A stretch of DNA of 64,000 nucleotides from Selenomonadales bacterium. GTDB lineage: Bacteria; Bacillota; Clostridia; Christensenellales; QALW01. A model generated the notes under the pieces. That model had not been told where the DNA came from, made no database searches, and saw only the letters and a program-made list of their open reading frames with translations. The stretch spans positions 11,393 to 75,392 of the forward strand of contig QALW01000007.1 of assembly GCA_003150515.1 (NCBI GenBank), in the 5' to 3' direction. The position numbers were made by a program, and so were the translations under genes. Of the stretch, positions 47,167-56,841 are shown in pieces (position 1 is the stretch's first letter; every line of letters starts with the position of its first letter).

Positions 47167-47313
47167 GCCCGACCTTCGGTCGGGCTTCGCGACGCCCGTT
47201 TTGACGCTCAATAAGGGGGTCTGCCTTTGGCGCTTATGCGCCAAAGGCAGGCCCCCTTATTGAGCCTAAGCCCCCGTCCAGGCAGGCATTCGCCTGCCTG
47301 GACGGGGGCTTAG
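47167..47313. repeat. Three further palindromes following element D
   Basis: First, GCCCGACC-TTC-GGTCGGGC (47167-47185). Second, a 28-bp stem with one G.T mismatch (47206-47233 with 47238-47265) around TTAT. Third, a 22-bp perfect stem (47266-47287 with 47292-47313) around ATTC whose tip is GGCAGGC/GCCTGCC, the third arm of the cloverleaf family. Together with P1 and D they fill the gap from the padR promoter to the stop of the ABC exporter. Confidence 0.93.
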
Positions 47314-47324
47314 GGATTTTTTTA

Positions 47325-49046
47325 TTATTGAGCGTTAATTAGCTGGGCGTATATTCCCCCTAGCTTAATTAATTCTTCATGCGTGCCCTGCTCGCATATG
47401 CGTCCTTCGGAGAGCACGAATATTCTGTCCGCTTTTTTAACCGTTGAAAGCCTGTGCGCGATTATAAGCATAGTGCGGCTGCCGGCAAGCGCGTTGAGCG
47501 CGTTTTGTATTTCGGTTTCGGTCTCGTTATCTACGCTGGCGGTAGCTTCGTCTAATATCAGAACGGGACTGTTGCGCAATACGGCGCGTGCAATGGACAG
47601 CCGCTGCTTTTGCCCTCCCGACAGCCGCACGCCGCGTTCGCCTATGTATGTTTCATAGCCTTCGGGCATGCTCATTATAAAATCATGCGCGCAGGCAATC
47701 TGAGCAGCCTGAATTATTTCTTCTTCGGAGGCGTCCTTTTTTCCATAGGCTATGTTTTCTTTTATGCTGCCGTTGAATAGGAATACATCCTGCATAACCG
47801 AACTTATCTGCTCGCGCAGGCTTTCAAGCGTGACATTTCGTATGTCGTGCGCGTCCAATAATATGCGTCCCTCAACCGGCTCGTAAAAACGCGCCAGCAG
47901 GGAGGCGGCCGTGGTTTTGCCTACGCCGGTGGGGCCGACAAGCGCCACCATTTCCCCAGGTTTTATTTCAAAGCTGATATCCTTTAATACGGGCTGTTCG
48001 GGCTCGTAATAAAAGCTGACGTGCTCGAAGGTTATTTTGCCTTCGCAGCGGGGCAGAGCATACGCTCCAGGCGCATCCGTTATTTCTGGCGGCGTGTCCA
48101 GAATGGCAAATACTCTTTCCGCGCCCGCCTGTGCCTGCTGCAAATCCTCTATGGTGCGCGCAAAGGTTGCAATGGGCTGATAGAAAAGAGATAAATAAAG
48201 CAAAAACGCTACGATATCCTCTACGGGCATTCCGCTGCCCATGCTCAGTAATCCGCCGAAAACTACTACTACCACCGTGCCCATGCTTGTAAAAAATTCG
48301 ACAAAGGGATGAAACACAGAACTCTTTTTCATGGCGGACAGAGTTTTGGATACATGAGCAAAAGTGTGAAAGCGTATGTTTTCCGCTTCCCGAGACTGCT
48401 GGTTAAAGCTCTGGATTTCACGCATTCCGCTTAGGCTATCCTGAAGCCGGGCGCTTAAATCCCCAGCTTTTGCATGCGATTCCCTGAATTCGGGCCGTAT
48501 GCGCTTAACAAAAAATACGCTTGCCCCTATTATGAAGGGAATGGGGATAAGAGTCAGCAAGGTCAATAAAGGGTTTATGCTGCATAAAATTACTGCTACT
48601 CCGCATATAAGTATTACATTGGTTATAACGTCAGGTATGGCGTGAGCCAGTAAAAGCTCAAAATTGGCCGTATCGTTAATTACTCGGCTCATAAGCTGCC
48701 CGGTCTGAGTGTCGTGATAAAAGCCCATAGAAAGGGCCTCCATGTGTTTGAAAAGGTCTACTCTTACTTCCCCCGTCAAATTCCAGGCGGCTTTATGACC
48801 TATATAGTTCTTTATGAATTGCAGTACAGCGCGCAGAAGATAGGTGCCCGTTAAAGAAAGGGCGATTATAATTATGACGTCTCTTTTCTGGGCAGTTTCT
48901 CCGTTGGATACTATGCCCGTCAATTCCCGGAGCAGATAAGGGCCCACCATGTTCAGCGCGGCGTATATTATTGTAGCCGCGACTGTAACAATAAGCATAA
49001 TTCTGTATTTTTTAGCATAGCCGAAAAGCCTGAACAGTACTTTCAT
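47325..49046 (-). CDS. ABC exporter, fused permease and ATPase
   Basis: A 573-residue half-transporter of the multidrug/lipid exporter type. Six membrane spans fill residues 1-315. The ATPase has Walker A GPTGVGKTT (about 365), signature LSGGQKQRLS, Walker B VLILDEATASVD and the switch histidine in IAHRLSTV. It would act as a homodimer; substrate unknown. It lies 40 bp from the MFS gene and runs the same way. Confidence 0.93.
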   Translation of the reverse strand: MKVLFRLFGYAKKYRIMLIVTVAATIIYAALNMVGPYLLRELTGIVSNGETAQKRDVIIIIALSLTGTYLLRAVLQFIKNYIGHKAAWNLTGEVRVDLFKHMEALSMGFYHDTQTGQLMSRVINDTANFELLLAHAIPDVITNVILICGVAVILCSINPLLTLLTLIPIPFIIGASVFFVKRIRPEFRESHAKAGDLSARLQDSLSGMREIQSFNQQSREAENIRFHTFAHVSKTLSAMKKSSVFHPFVEFFTSMGTVVVVVFGGLLSMGSGMPVEDIVAFLLYLSLFYQPIATFARTIEDLQQAQAGAERVFAILDTPPEITDAPGAYALPRCEGKITFEHVSFYYEPEQPVLKDISFEIKPGEMVALVGPTGVGKTTAASLLARFYEPVEGRILLDAHDIRNVTLESLREQISSVMQDVFLFNGSIKENIAYGKKDASEEEIIQAAQIACAHDFIMSMPEGYETYIGERGVRLSGGQKQRLSIARAVLRNSPVLILDEATASVDNETETEIQNALNALAGSRTMLIIAHRLSTVKKADRIFVLSEGRICEQGTHEELIKLGGIYAQLINAQ

Positions 49047-49085
49047 AATAGAGCTCCTCTTTTAAGCGTTATTGGCTACTGGGTC

Positions 49086-50249
49086 TTAACCGTTATCTCT
49101 GCGGCGCAGAATGCTCAGGGCTATAAGCATCAGTATGGGGAAAACGGTTGCGGCCAGCATGCCCGTTTGCAGGCCTTCGGCCGCTCCGTCCGAAACAAAG
49201 CCCACCAGCGCCGGCCCAAGAACGCAGCCTATATCTCCAGCCATTGCAAGCAGGCCGAATATGGACGCGCCGTGCGTGTTGCTGCGCGCGCACAGGCTTA
49301 TCGTGCCCGGCCACATTAATCCTACTGCAAGCCCGCAGAGAGCGCAGCCCGCCAGCGCCAGCGCAGGCCAGGGGGAAAGGCCGGCGATTAAATAGCCTAT
49401 AACGCATAAACCGGCGCTGGCCATCAGAGCGTTTTTAATTTTAAGCCGTTTGCCTGCAAATCCGAAAAACAGCCGGGCGGCGCCCATGCACGCTGCAAAA
49501 AGGCAGGGACCGAAAATATCTCCCGACGCTTTTGAAAGCTTGAGACCGCTTTCGGCAAAGAGGGAAGCCCATTGGCTTATGGCCAATTCGGCCGCGCCCG
49601 CGCAAAACATAAGTATTATGAATAAATATATGCCTTTATCCTTAAGCACTCTTAAAACGGAGGCGTGTTTTTCTTCAACGGGCATATTTATAGGCACCAG
49701 CATAAAGAAAAAGGCGTTTGCCAAGGGAATTGCGGCCCAGAGCAGGGGCAGCCAGCGCCAGGCCAGCCCGGCGGAGAGCAGGGCGGTGGTAATTAATACG
49801 ACGGCCATCTGCCCCCAGCAGTAAAAGGAGTGAAGCAGGCTCATGGACGCGGCTTTTTTCTCGCCGGGCAGGCTGTCCACAATGGGGCTGACAACCACTT
49901 CTATAAGCCCGCCGCCTATGGCGCTCAGAATTACCGAAATGCAGAGCCCTGCGTAGGGGGGAAGAATAAAGGGAAGTATTCCCATTCCGGCTAGCCCTAC
50001 GCATCCGAAAAAGTGGGCCGCAACGGCGGCTCGCTTGCAGCCGATTCTGCCCAGGAATTTGGTGGCCAGCACGTCCACAATCATTTGTATGATAAAATTA
50101 ATGGATATTAAGAGGGTAATGGCCTCCATGCTGATTCCGAATTGATTCCGGAATATTACGAACAGCAGCGGGGGCAGATTATTGACGGCCGCCTGCACAA
50201 TATATCCAATATAGCTGGCCGCTGTGGTATGACGATATGTAAAACTCAT
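49086..50249 (-). CDS. Major facilitator superfamily transporter
   Basis: 387 residues with about 12 membrane spans in two halves. Polar loops include KFLGRIGCKRAA after span 2 and GFAGKRLKIKNA in the second half, the usual MFS loop positions, and a SLPGEKKAASMSLLHSFYCWGQ-type stretch seen in sugar/proton symporters of the FucP/YjiJ sort. Substrate not assigned. GGAG precedes the ATG. The position upstream of the ABC exporter suggests co-transcription. Confidence 0.88.
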   Translation of the reverse strand: MSFTYRHTTAASYIGYIVQAAVNNLPPLLFVIFRNQFGISMEAITLLISINFIIQMIVDVLATKFLGRIGCKRAAVAAHFFGCVGLAGMGILPFILPPYAGLCISVILSAIGGGLIEVVVSPIVDSLPGEKKAASMSLLHSFYCWGQMAVVLITTALLSAGLAWRWLPLLWAAIPLANAFFFMLVPINMPVEEKHASVLRVLKDKGIYLFIILMFCAGAAELAISQWASLFAESGLKLSKASGDIFGPCLFAACMGAARLFFGFAGKRLKIKNALMASAGLCVIGYLIAGLSPWPALALAGCALCGLAVGLMWPGTISLCARSNTHGASIFGLLAMAGDIGCVLGPALVGFVSDGAAEGLQTGMLAATVFPILMLIALSILRRRDNG

Positions 50250-50368
50250 TGCAGTTCTCCGAAGGTTGTATTTTTTGCTCGCAGCCGCCGGAAAATACGT
50301 CCGGCGGAAATTAAAGCTGCTGGCTTAATAATATAAAACAGACCGAATAAAGCCGTTGGGCTTATATC

Positions 50369-52078
50369 TTACAGGCCGATTAATTCGCGCGCGCTTTTTA
50401 TAAGCGCCTGGGCGGCGGCCTGACAGCCGGCCTCGTCTGAGCCGCGCGCGCCCAGATATAATTTCAACTTGGGCTCGGTGCCCGAAGGCCGGGCGCAGAA
50501 CCAGCAGTTGTTTTCCAGTTCGCAGTATAAAACATTGCTTTTGGGCAGCAGAATTTTTTCTTCTCTTCCGTTGATTAAACGCAGAGAACGGTTGTAATCC
50601 CGCAGAGCCAAAACCTTAAAACCTCCTATATATTCAGGCGGCGCCTGGGTTAATCTGTTCATTATGCCTTTAATTTGCTCCAGGCCTTCAATGCCTTCAA
50701 AGGTAAAGGAGAGCGTGTGTTCGGCGTAAGAACCGTATTTCTTATAAATAGCTTCCAGTCCGTCCAAAAGGCTCATTCCTCTGGAAGCATAATCGCAGGC
50801 GGTTTCCGCGAGCAGCATGCAGGCGACGACGGCGTCTTTATCTCGCGCGTGCGTGCCTTCCAGGTAGCCGAAGCTTTCTTCAAAGCCAAATATGAACGTA
50901 TGCTCATTAGTGCTTTCGTATTCTTTAATCTTTTCTCCGATGAATTTAAAGCCGGTCAGCACTTCGACCAGGGAGACGTTATAATCCTCGGCAATGGCGC
51001 GGGCGAGCTCTGTTGAAACAATAGTTTTTATAACCGCTCCGTTTTGCGGAAGCAATCCGCGGCTTTTGAGAGAGCGCAGCCGGTATTCCAGCATGAGGCA
51101 GCCAAGCTGGTTGCCCGTAAGGGGGATATATTCGCCGTTTGAGCTTCTTACTGCCGCTCCCATGCGGTCGCAGTCCGGATCCGTGCCTATAACCAATTCC
51201 GCGCCCGTCTCTTTTGCAAGACTTATGCCCATGCTCAGGGCGTCGGCGTTTTCCGGATTGGGGGTAGAGACGGTGGGAAAGCTTCCGTCAGGCGCGCATT
51301 GCTCGGGGACAAGCCGCATATTTTTAAATCCCAGGGCGTTAAACATGCTTTTTACGCTGGATAGTCCCGAACCGTGCAGGGGGGTGTAAATAAATTTAAG
51401 CTTTTCCGCCTGTCTGCTTATAATATTCATGTCGGCTAAAGGAAGTATGGCTTTAAGATAGGCCTCGTCCAGCTCTTCGCCCGCCATTTTGATTATTCCC
51501 TCCGCCTGCGCCTTCTCCATATCGGCGCAGGGTATATTGAAATAATCCAGGCCTTCAATGCGGCTGAGCACTTTTGCGGCGGCCTCAGGAGCAAGCTGCG
51601 CCCCGTCCTCGCCGTAAACCTTGTATCCGTTGTATTCCTTGGGATTATGGCTGGCGGTTATCATCACTCCCGCAAAGGCTTTAAAATATCTCACGCCGAA
51701 AGATAGCAGAGGCACGGGCCTTAAGGAATCGTATAATATGGCCTTTACGCCCGCTTCGGCCAGCACGCGGGCGGTCAAGGCCGCAAATTCTGCGCTTTTA
51801 AAGCGGGAATCGTAAGAAATTACTACTCCCCTCTGAGCGCAGTCGGGCCCGCAGGCCTTAATATATTGAGCCAGGCCCAGAGTGGCGCGGGCGACGCTTC
51901 TTTCATTCATGCCGTTGGTGCCGGCGCGGATAATTCCGCGCATACCGGCCGTGCCGAATTCCAGCTCGGTGTAAAAGCGTTCTTTTATTTCGTTCTGCGT
52001 CAATTTGCCGAGCTCCCGGCATTCGTCCGGAGAGCCCAATTCCAGCCAGCGTTTATATTCGCTTAAATAGTCGCTCAT
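50369..52078 (-). CDS. Phospho-sugar mutase (phosphoglucomutase type)
   Basis: A 569-residue alpha-D-phosphohexomutase interconverting hexose 1- and 6-phosphates. The phosphoserine loop is TASHNPKEYNG, the Mg2+ loop GTDPDCDRMG, the sugar loop GFEESFGYLEG and the phosphate-binding loop RPSGTEPKLK. Length and order match PgcA-type enzymes of Firmicutes. The start at 52078 is chosen for the GAGGAG site; the longer frame to 52159 would add 27 residues without one. Confidence 0.95.
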   Translation of the reverse strand: MSDYLSEYKRWLELGSPDECRELGKLTQNEIKERFYTELEFGTAGMRGIIRAGTNGMNERSVARATLGLAQYIKACGPDCAQRGVVISYDSRFKSAEFAALTARVLAEAGVKAILYDSLRPVPLLSFGVRYFKAFAGVMITASHNPKEYNGYKVYGEDGAQLAPEAAAKVLSRIEGLDYFNIPCADMEKAQAEGIIKMAGEELDEAYLKAILPLADMNIISRQAEKLKFIYTPLHGSGLSSVKSMFNALGFKNMRLVPEQCAPDGSFPTVSTPNPENADALSMGISLAKETGAELVIGTDPDCDRMGAAVRSSNGEYIPLTGNQLGCLMLEYRLRSLKSRGLLPQNGAVIKTIVSTELARAIAEDYNVSLVEVLTGFKFIGEKIKEYESTNEHTFIFGFEESFGYLEGTHARDKDAVVACMLLAETACDYASRGMSLLDGLEAIYKKYGSYAEHTLSFTFEGIEGLEQIKGIMNRLTQAPPEYIGGFKVLALRDYNRSLRLINGREEKILLPKSNVLYCELENNCWFCARPSGTEPKLKLYLGARGSDEAGCQAAAQALIKSARELIGL

Positions 52079-52284
52079 ATTCAACTGCTCCTCATAATAT
52101 ATTTCAAATATAATATTTTTGCCTTTTCGCAGCTTTATATTCCAAGCGGCGGCATGCATAAGCTTTGCCCGGAGTCGTTATATATGCGCTTGAGGCTTAA
52201 TTCCCTGCTGCTCGGGGCGCTTCCTGAGAGGCGCTGCGCGTTCTGACATATGCGCGTCAGATTTATTTGCTCAAACCGGTAGTT

Positions 52285-52313
52285 ATTATACCAGCAAAAA
52301 TATACTTTTGCAA
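52285..52313 (-). promoter_or_regulatory. Promoter of the phospho-sugar mutase, with ~200-nt leader
   Basis: On the minus strand TTGCAA, a 17-bp spacer and perfect TATAAT. The leader (about 52278-52079) can form hairpins such as CTGAC-GCGCATAT-GTCAG near 52250; no known riboswitch was recognised. Confidence 0.7.
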
Positions 52314-52369
52314 ATTAAACGCCGGCCTATAGAATTATAAAATTTAAAAAAATATCCGGCCGGCGCAAT

Positions 52370-52398
52370 AAAAAAGCCGCCGGCGATAATCGGGCGGC
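52370..52398 (-). terminator. Terminator of the rsmA/metallo-hydrolase unit
   Basis: On the minus strand GCCGCC...GGCGGC forms a stem followed by TTTTTT, about 40 bp after the metallo-hydrolase stop. Confidence 0.8.
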
Positions 52399-52436
52399 AT
52401 GAACCAGTTTTTTATATTTGTTAATGCGGGGCGGAG

Positions 52437-53216
52437 TTATATAATTTTGTATACTGGCCCCCGCCTGTCCTGATATGCAACGTCCACGGGTAAATCGCAG
52501 CCATCCTCTGAAAGCTTGCCTGAAACGGCGGAATATGCGATTTCAGGGCGGTTGTTTTCCTGAGAGAGGTGGGCTAAAACCACCTGCTGCAATTCGCAGC
52601 ACATAAGCTGGCTTAACGCGTCTCCGCAGGCATCGTTGCTTAAATGGCCGTTATTTCCCAGTATTCTGCGTTTAAGAGGGGGAGGATAGGGCCCGTTAAG
52701 CAGCATGTCCATATCATGGTTGGCCTCAAGCACAAGTATATGGGAATGCCTGAGCTGTTCCAGCAGCCGCTTGTTTATATGCCCTATGTCGGTGGCGATG
52801 CTCAGCTTGCGGGCGCCCGAATATAACGAAAAGCCTACGCTTTCGGCGCTGTCGTGCGGGGTTTTAAAAGGGGTTATATCCAGGTCGTTTATGTAAAAGT
52901 TTTCCCCAGTATTAAAATATCTGATATATCGCTCCACACGCGGATATTTTTTGATTATGCAGGCGGCCGTCTTTTGATTGGCGTAAATGGGAATTTCAAA
53001 ATTCCTGCATAGCACGTCCAGAGCGGATATATGGTCGGTATGCTCGTGGGTTATGAGTATTCCGTCCAGTCTTTTAGGAGAGATATCCAGGCAGGCAAGC
53101 TGCGCTTTTATAATTTTGGCGGTTCCTCCGGCGTCTATCAGTACGGCGGTTTTCTGCGTGGCCGCAAAATGGCAGTTGCCCTTTGAGCCGCTGGAAAGAG
53201 GGCAGTATGTAAGCAT
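52437..53216 (-). CDS. MBL-fold metallo-hydrolase (WalJ/YycJ-like)
   Basis: 259 residues of the metallo-beta-lactamase fold. The metal site is THEHTDH (about 57-63), with SSGSKGNCHF at the N-terminus and VLEANHDMDML later, the pattern of YycJ/WalJ exonuclease-like proteins. In Bacillus yycJ is in the walRK operon; here it follows rsmA by one base instead. The activity on DNA known for relatives is not proven here. Confidence 0.88.
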   Translation of the reverse strand: MLTYCPLSSGSKGNCHFAATQKTAVLIDAGGTAKIIKAQLACLDISPKRLDGILITHEHTDHISALDVLCRNFEIPIYANQKTAACIIKKYPRVERYIRYFNTGENFYINDLDITPFKTPHDSAESVGFSLYSGARKLSIATDIGHINKRLLEQLRHSHILVLEANHDMDMLLNGPYPPPLKRRILGNNGHLSNDACGDALSQLMCCELQQVVLAHLSQENNRPEIAYSAVSGKLSEDGCDLPVDVAYQDRRGPVYKII

Positions 53217-53217
53217 C

Positions 53218-54075
53218 TCAGCCTCCTTTGGCTAATGTATAAATATAGTCGGCCGCTTTGGCCATTTCCTGGAGGGAAAGCCTCTCTCCGCGTACGTCGG
53301 GAGGCAGTCCCAGCGTTTGAATTAATTCTTCGGCTTGCGCTCGTGTGAGGCCGAAAGAACAGATAAGATTATTTAAAAAGGTTTTGCGCCGCATGGCGAA
53401 AGCGCATGCAATCACTTTGAAAAGCAGCGATTCGTCCTTTGTTTCAACGGGCGGAGCTTCCCGGCGCAAAAGAGTAATCACTTGGGATTCCACTTTTGGC
53501 GGGGGATAGAAGCTGCCCGGGCCGAGACGGCTTTTAAGAGAAGGAACGGTATAATATTGCACTGCGCAGCTCAGCGCGCCGTATTGGGGAGTCCCGGGCA
53601 GGGCGGCCATTCTCTGGGCGACCTGGCGCTGCACGAGCACGGTGATGCTTTTATAAGGCAGTCCGCTTTCAAGCAGGCGCATAAGAATGGGGGTGGTTAT
53701 GTAATAGGGGATGTTGGCCACTACCTTAAAGCCTGGGCAGAGCTTTTGACTGTATAATTGCTCAATATCCAGCTTCATAAAATCCTCAAAGATTACTGAA
53801 ACATTTTCATATCCGTTCAGGGTTTGCTCCAGCACGGGCATGAGCGCGCGGTCTATTTCTATTGAGAGGACGCCGGCGCATTTAGAGGCCATCAATCGGG
53901 TTAAAGTGCCTGCGCCCGGGCCTATTTCCAGCACGCGGTCGTCTTTTTCCAATTGGGCGTCGTCCATTATTTTTTCTAATATTTTTTTGTCGTACAGGAA
54001 ATTCTGGCCCAGGCTTTTAGTAAATTTAAAGCCGTTCTGAGCTAATATTTCCCTGATGGGCTGTTCCTTTGGCAT
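53218..54075 (-). CDS. rsmA: 16S rRNA dimethyladenosine transferase
   Basis: A 285-residue KsgA enzyme dimethylating two adjacent adenines near the 3' end of 16S rRNA. KSLGQNFLYDKKI, the SAM motif LEIGPGAGTLT and the catalytic NIPYY are all present, with RRKTFLNNL in the C-terminal domain. It is followed directly by the metallo-hydrolase gene. Confidence 0.96.
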   Translation of the reverse strand: MPKEQPIREILAQNGFKFTKSLGQNFLYDKKILEKIMDDAQLEKDDRVLEIGPGAGTLTRLMASKCAGVLSIEIDRALMPVLEQTLNGYENVSVIFEDFMKLDIEQLYSQKLCPGFKVVANIPYYITTPILMRLLESGLPYKSITVLVQRQVAQRMAALPGTPQYGALSCAVQYYTVPSLKSRLGPGSFYPPPKVESQVITLLRREAPPVETKDESLLFKVIACAFAMRRKTFLNNLICSFGLTRAQAEELIQTLGLPPDVRGERLSLQEMAKAADYIYTLAKGG

Positions 54076-54104
54076 TGAGATTAATGGTTTTGCTCGCTTT
54101 CCGC

Positions 54105-54122
54105 GCCCGGCCGAAGCCGGGC
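54105..54122. repeat. GC hairpin in the rsmA-ABC permease gap
   Basis: GCCCGGC-CGAA-GCCGGGC, a 7-bp stem on a tetraloop. It lies between rsmA and the permease gene; a TTTTTT stretch follows near 54160. The rest of the 198-bp gap shows only a short CGGACGTCCG palindrome near 54227. Confidence 0.5.
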
Positions 54123-54273
54123 CGCTGTTTTATCTGTGCTTGTCATACGCCGGAGCGCCGCGTTTTTTGTCCGTTTTTTTCCAAGCGCCCATTCGCGCCT
54201 GCGGAAAACCGTATCCGTTCCCTTTCGGACGTCCGCGGAGACTGTTGAAAAAGAGAACTGTGCCTGGCTGATA

Positions 54274-55944
54274 TCAGCCTTCCAGATTATTGAGGGCCTT
54301 TGAGCCCAGCCTGTTGAGCAGGCAAAGGGATATAACTGCCAGAGCCAGAGATATTATTATTATGCCCGCCAGCATAGCGGCGGATGAGATATTATAAAGC
54401 AGCAGGGCGATTATGCCCAGAATTATAATAAGCGCAAATTCCACTATTACTGCCATTCCGGCGTTGAGGCTCTGTTTTATGGCCTGAGTGGGATTCTGCC
54501 AGCCCAAATTTGGATGGCAGCAGTCGAAGAGCAGGCAGATGGCCGAGGAGGCCGTGCAGAGCAGCAGAGCTATAATTAGCGCTATAACTGTTTCTACTAC
54601 CGCCCCTCCCATAAGCACGGCGATAATAACGGCGGGGATTATAAGGCTGATATAGGATATGCTCAGGCTGGCCAGAAGCTTGGCCCGAATTATGCTTGCG
54701 GCGGGCACGGGCGCCGCTTTTAAAATCCATATGCTTTTGCCTTCTCTTGTAAGCATTGTCGCGCCGCCTGTATTAAGTCCGCCGCAGAAAAACAGAAGGG
54801 CGCTTATTATAACCGAGCAAAGGGCGATATGAGAAAAATTGGAAGGATCATAGCCAAGCTCTTCCAAAAGCAGCTTCATATCCATAGAGCCGCCCAGCCA
54901 GATTACAAGCAGCATAATGGGCAGCACCAGCGCTCCGCTCAGGGAATTCATGGCGTAAACGGGCGTTTTGAGTATGCTCTTCCATTCTTTTTTAAATATA
55001 GCCTTAACGGGGGAAGAGGCGTCGGATAATCTGCGGGCGCGCGTTTTGTTTGCAGGCGCTTCATTTAAAACAAGCGCGCTTTTAAGATAAACTTTGCGCC
55101 CCAGCAGGAAAATAACGGCTGCCAGCAGAATAATAACGGCCGTCAGCAGCGCCAGAGCATAAAAACGCTGGGCGCCCGAGGCGGTTATAACGCTGCCCAT
55201 CCAGCCTGCCGGAGGAAACGCGGCGCATATTTTCTCCAGCGCTCCCATATTGCTTAAAAGCAGCTCGTTAAAGAAATTTTCCGGGAGCTCTTCGGGCATA
55301 AAGCGGTAAAAGGAGGATTGCAGCACAATCACTCCCGCAACCATCACCAGGGAAAAGAGCATCACCATGGCGTCCCGGTTTTTCATTTTTGAGGCCAGAC
55401 GCATAATCAGCATGGCTAAAAGAGTGCTGACGAACATCGGGATGCAGGGCGCGGCCAAAACCATAAGCAGCCCAAGAGGGTATGCGGCCGGGTCGGCGGC
55501 CTTAAGCCCGTAAATAACGCAGGGCGGAAGTATAAAAAAGGCGGAGAGCAAAAGCTGCCCCAGATAAGCGTGAGTGAATTTCACGCTGAAGACCGTGCCC
55601 TGAGCGACGGGCAGAGTGGCTAAGAATTGGTTGTCCTTTGCCATAAAGAGCTTGGAGAGCACGGAGAAGGTGCCGAAGATTACGGAAATTACGCAATATA
55701 CCATAAAAATCAGAGATAAGATAATTCCGGGCATCCCCTCTTTGAGCGCTACTGCCGCTCCCATTACGGCGTCGGCCAGGGTTATATAGGTAAAGAGAAA
55801 CATAACCGCCACTAAAAGCACGGCCAGATAGGCCCATAGCATGCGGCGGGCGGCCTTGTCTCCGCTTTTGAGCGCGCCTCTTATATAGGCCAGCATGCTG
55901 TTGGCCTTTAATTCCAGGCGAAGCAGTGTATTGAATTTATTCAT
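54274..55944 (-). CDS. ABC-2 type transporter permease
   Basis: A 556-residue, strongly hydrophobic protein with about 12 predicted spans in two sets, separated by a soluble loop around 290-320 (LSDASSPVKAIFKKEWKSIL). The loop KEWKS and the preceding ATLPVAQGTVFSVKF segment are typical of large ABC-2 exporters. It starts 17 nt after the ATPase gene and should form a complex with it. Substrate unknown. Confidence 0.85.
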   Translation of the reverse strand: MNKFNTLLRLELKANSMLAYIRGALKSGDKAARRMLWAYLAVLLVAVMFLFTYITLADAVMGAAVALKEGMPGIILSLIFMVYCVISVIFGTFSVLSKLFMAKDNQFLATLPVAQGTVFSVKFTHAYLGQLLLSAFFILPPCVIYGLKAADPAAYPLGLLMVLAAPCIPMFVSTLLAMLIMRLASKMKNRDAMVMLFSLVMVAGVIVLQSSFYRFMPEELPENFFNELLLSNMGALEKICAAFPPAGWMGSVITASGAQRFYALALLTAVIILLAAVIFLLGRKVYLKSALVLNEAPANKTRARRLSDASSPVKAIFKKEWKSILKTPVYAMNSLSGALVLPIMLLVIWLGGSMDMKLLLEELGYDPSNFSHIALCSVIISALLFFCGGLNTGGATMLTREGKSIWILKAAPVPAASIIRAKLLASLSISYISLIIPAVIIAVLMGGAVVETVIALIIALLLCTASSAICLLFDCCHPNLGWQNPTQAIKQSLNAGMAVIVEFALIIILGIIALLLYNISSAAMLAGIIIISLALAVISLCLLNRLGSKALNNLEG

Positions 55945-55961
55945 CCGTCCGGCCTCCTTAA

Positions 55962-56690
55962 TTAAGCGTCGGCTTTTGCCGTGCGCTCAAGGAATATGCT
56001 TTCCAGAGTTTCGCCGCTGTTTGAGCGCAGCTCGTCTAATGTTCCTACGGCTATAAGCCTTCCATGATCGATAATTCCTATTCTGTCGCACAGTCTTTCA
56101 GCCACCTCTAAAACATGAGTGGAAAAGAAAACCGTGTTGCCCGCGCTGCAATGAGCGCGCATCTGTTCCTTAAGCAGCATGGCCGAACGGGGATCCAGCC
56201 CCACAAGCGGCTCGTCCAATATCCAGAGCGCGGGCTCGTGCAGCAGCGCCCCGGTTATAACCAGTTTCTGCTTCATGCCGTGAGAATAGCTTTTTATCTG
56301 GCTGTCCACTGCTTTATCCAGTTCAAATTGGGAAAGATAACGCTCTATGCGTTCTTTGCGCTCGCGCATGGGAACGTTGTACATATCCGCCATAAAGCTT
56401 AGATATTCCCGGCCTGTCAGCATTTCGTATATATCGTGATTATCGGGCACATAGCCCATGGACATTTTGGCGGCGATCGGGTCGTCCTTAAGGGAATGCC
56501 CGTTGATTTCAATTTCTCCCCGGTCGGGATTGAGAATACCGGTTATCATTTTTATTGTGGTGGTCTTGCCCGCTCCGTTAGGGCCGATAAAGCCGAAAAT
56601 CTCGCCGTTTTTAATCTCAAGGTTTAAGGAATCCACGGCTTTTTTATTTCCCTTTGCATAGCTCTTGGACAGATTGCTTATTTTAAGCAT
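55962..56690 (-). CDS. ABC transporter ATP-binding protein
   Basis: A 242-residue ATPase. Walker A GPNGAGKTTT (about 37-46), signature YSHGMKQKL, Walker B LWILDEPLVGLDP and the H-loop STHVLEVAE. The CcmA/EcfA2-like subclass pairs with ABC-2 permeases such as the gene directly downstream. GGAGGTG precedes the start. Confidence 0.94.
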   Translation of the reverse strand: MLKISNLSKSYAKGNKKAVDSLNLEIKNGEIFGFIGPNGAGKTTTIKMITGILNPDRGEIEINGHSLKDDPIAAKMSMGYVPDNHDIYEMLTGREYLSFMADMYNVPMRERKERIERYLSQFELDKAVDSQIKSYSHGMKQKLVITGALLHEPALWILDEPLVGLDPRSAMLLKEQMRAHCSAGNTVFFSTHVLEVAERLCDRIGIIDHGRLIAVGTLDELRSNSGETLESIFLERTAKADA

Positions 56691-56841
56691 TTTACACCTC
56701 CGCGCCCCTGGGGCGGTTTCAAATAATTTTTTATGCCTTGATTTAAGGCGTGCTCCGCTTAAAGCTTAAAAAGTATAAAGCCGGCCCGGCGGATTTTATC
56801 CTGACGCCGCCGGCGCATATTCCCGGCGCCTGTTCTGGGCG

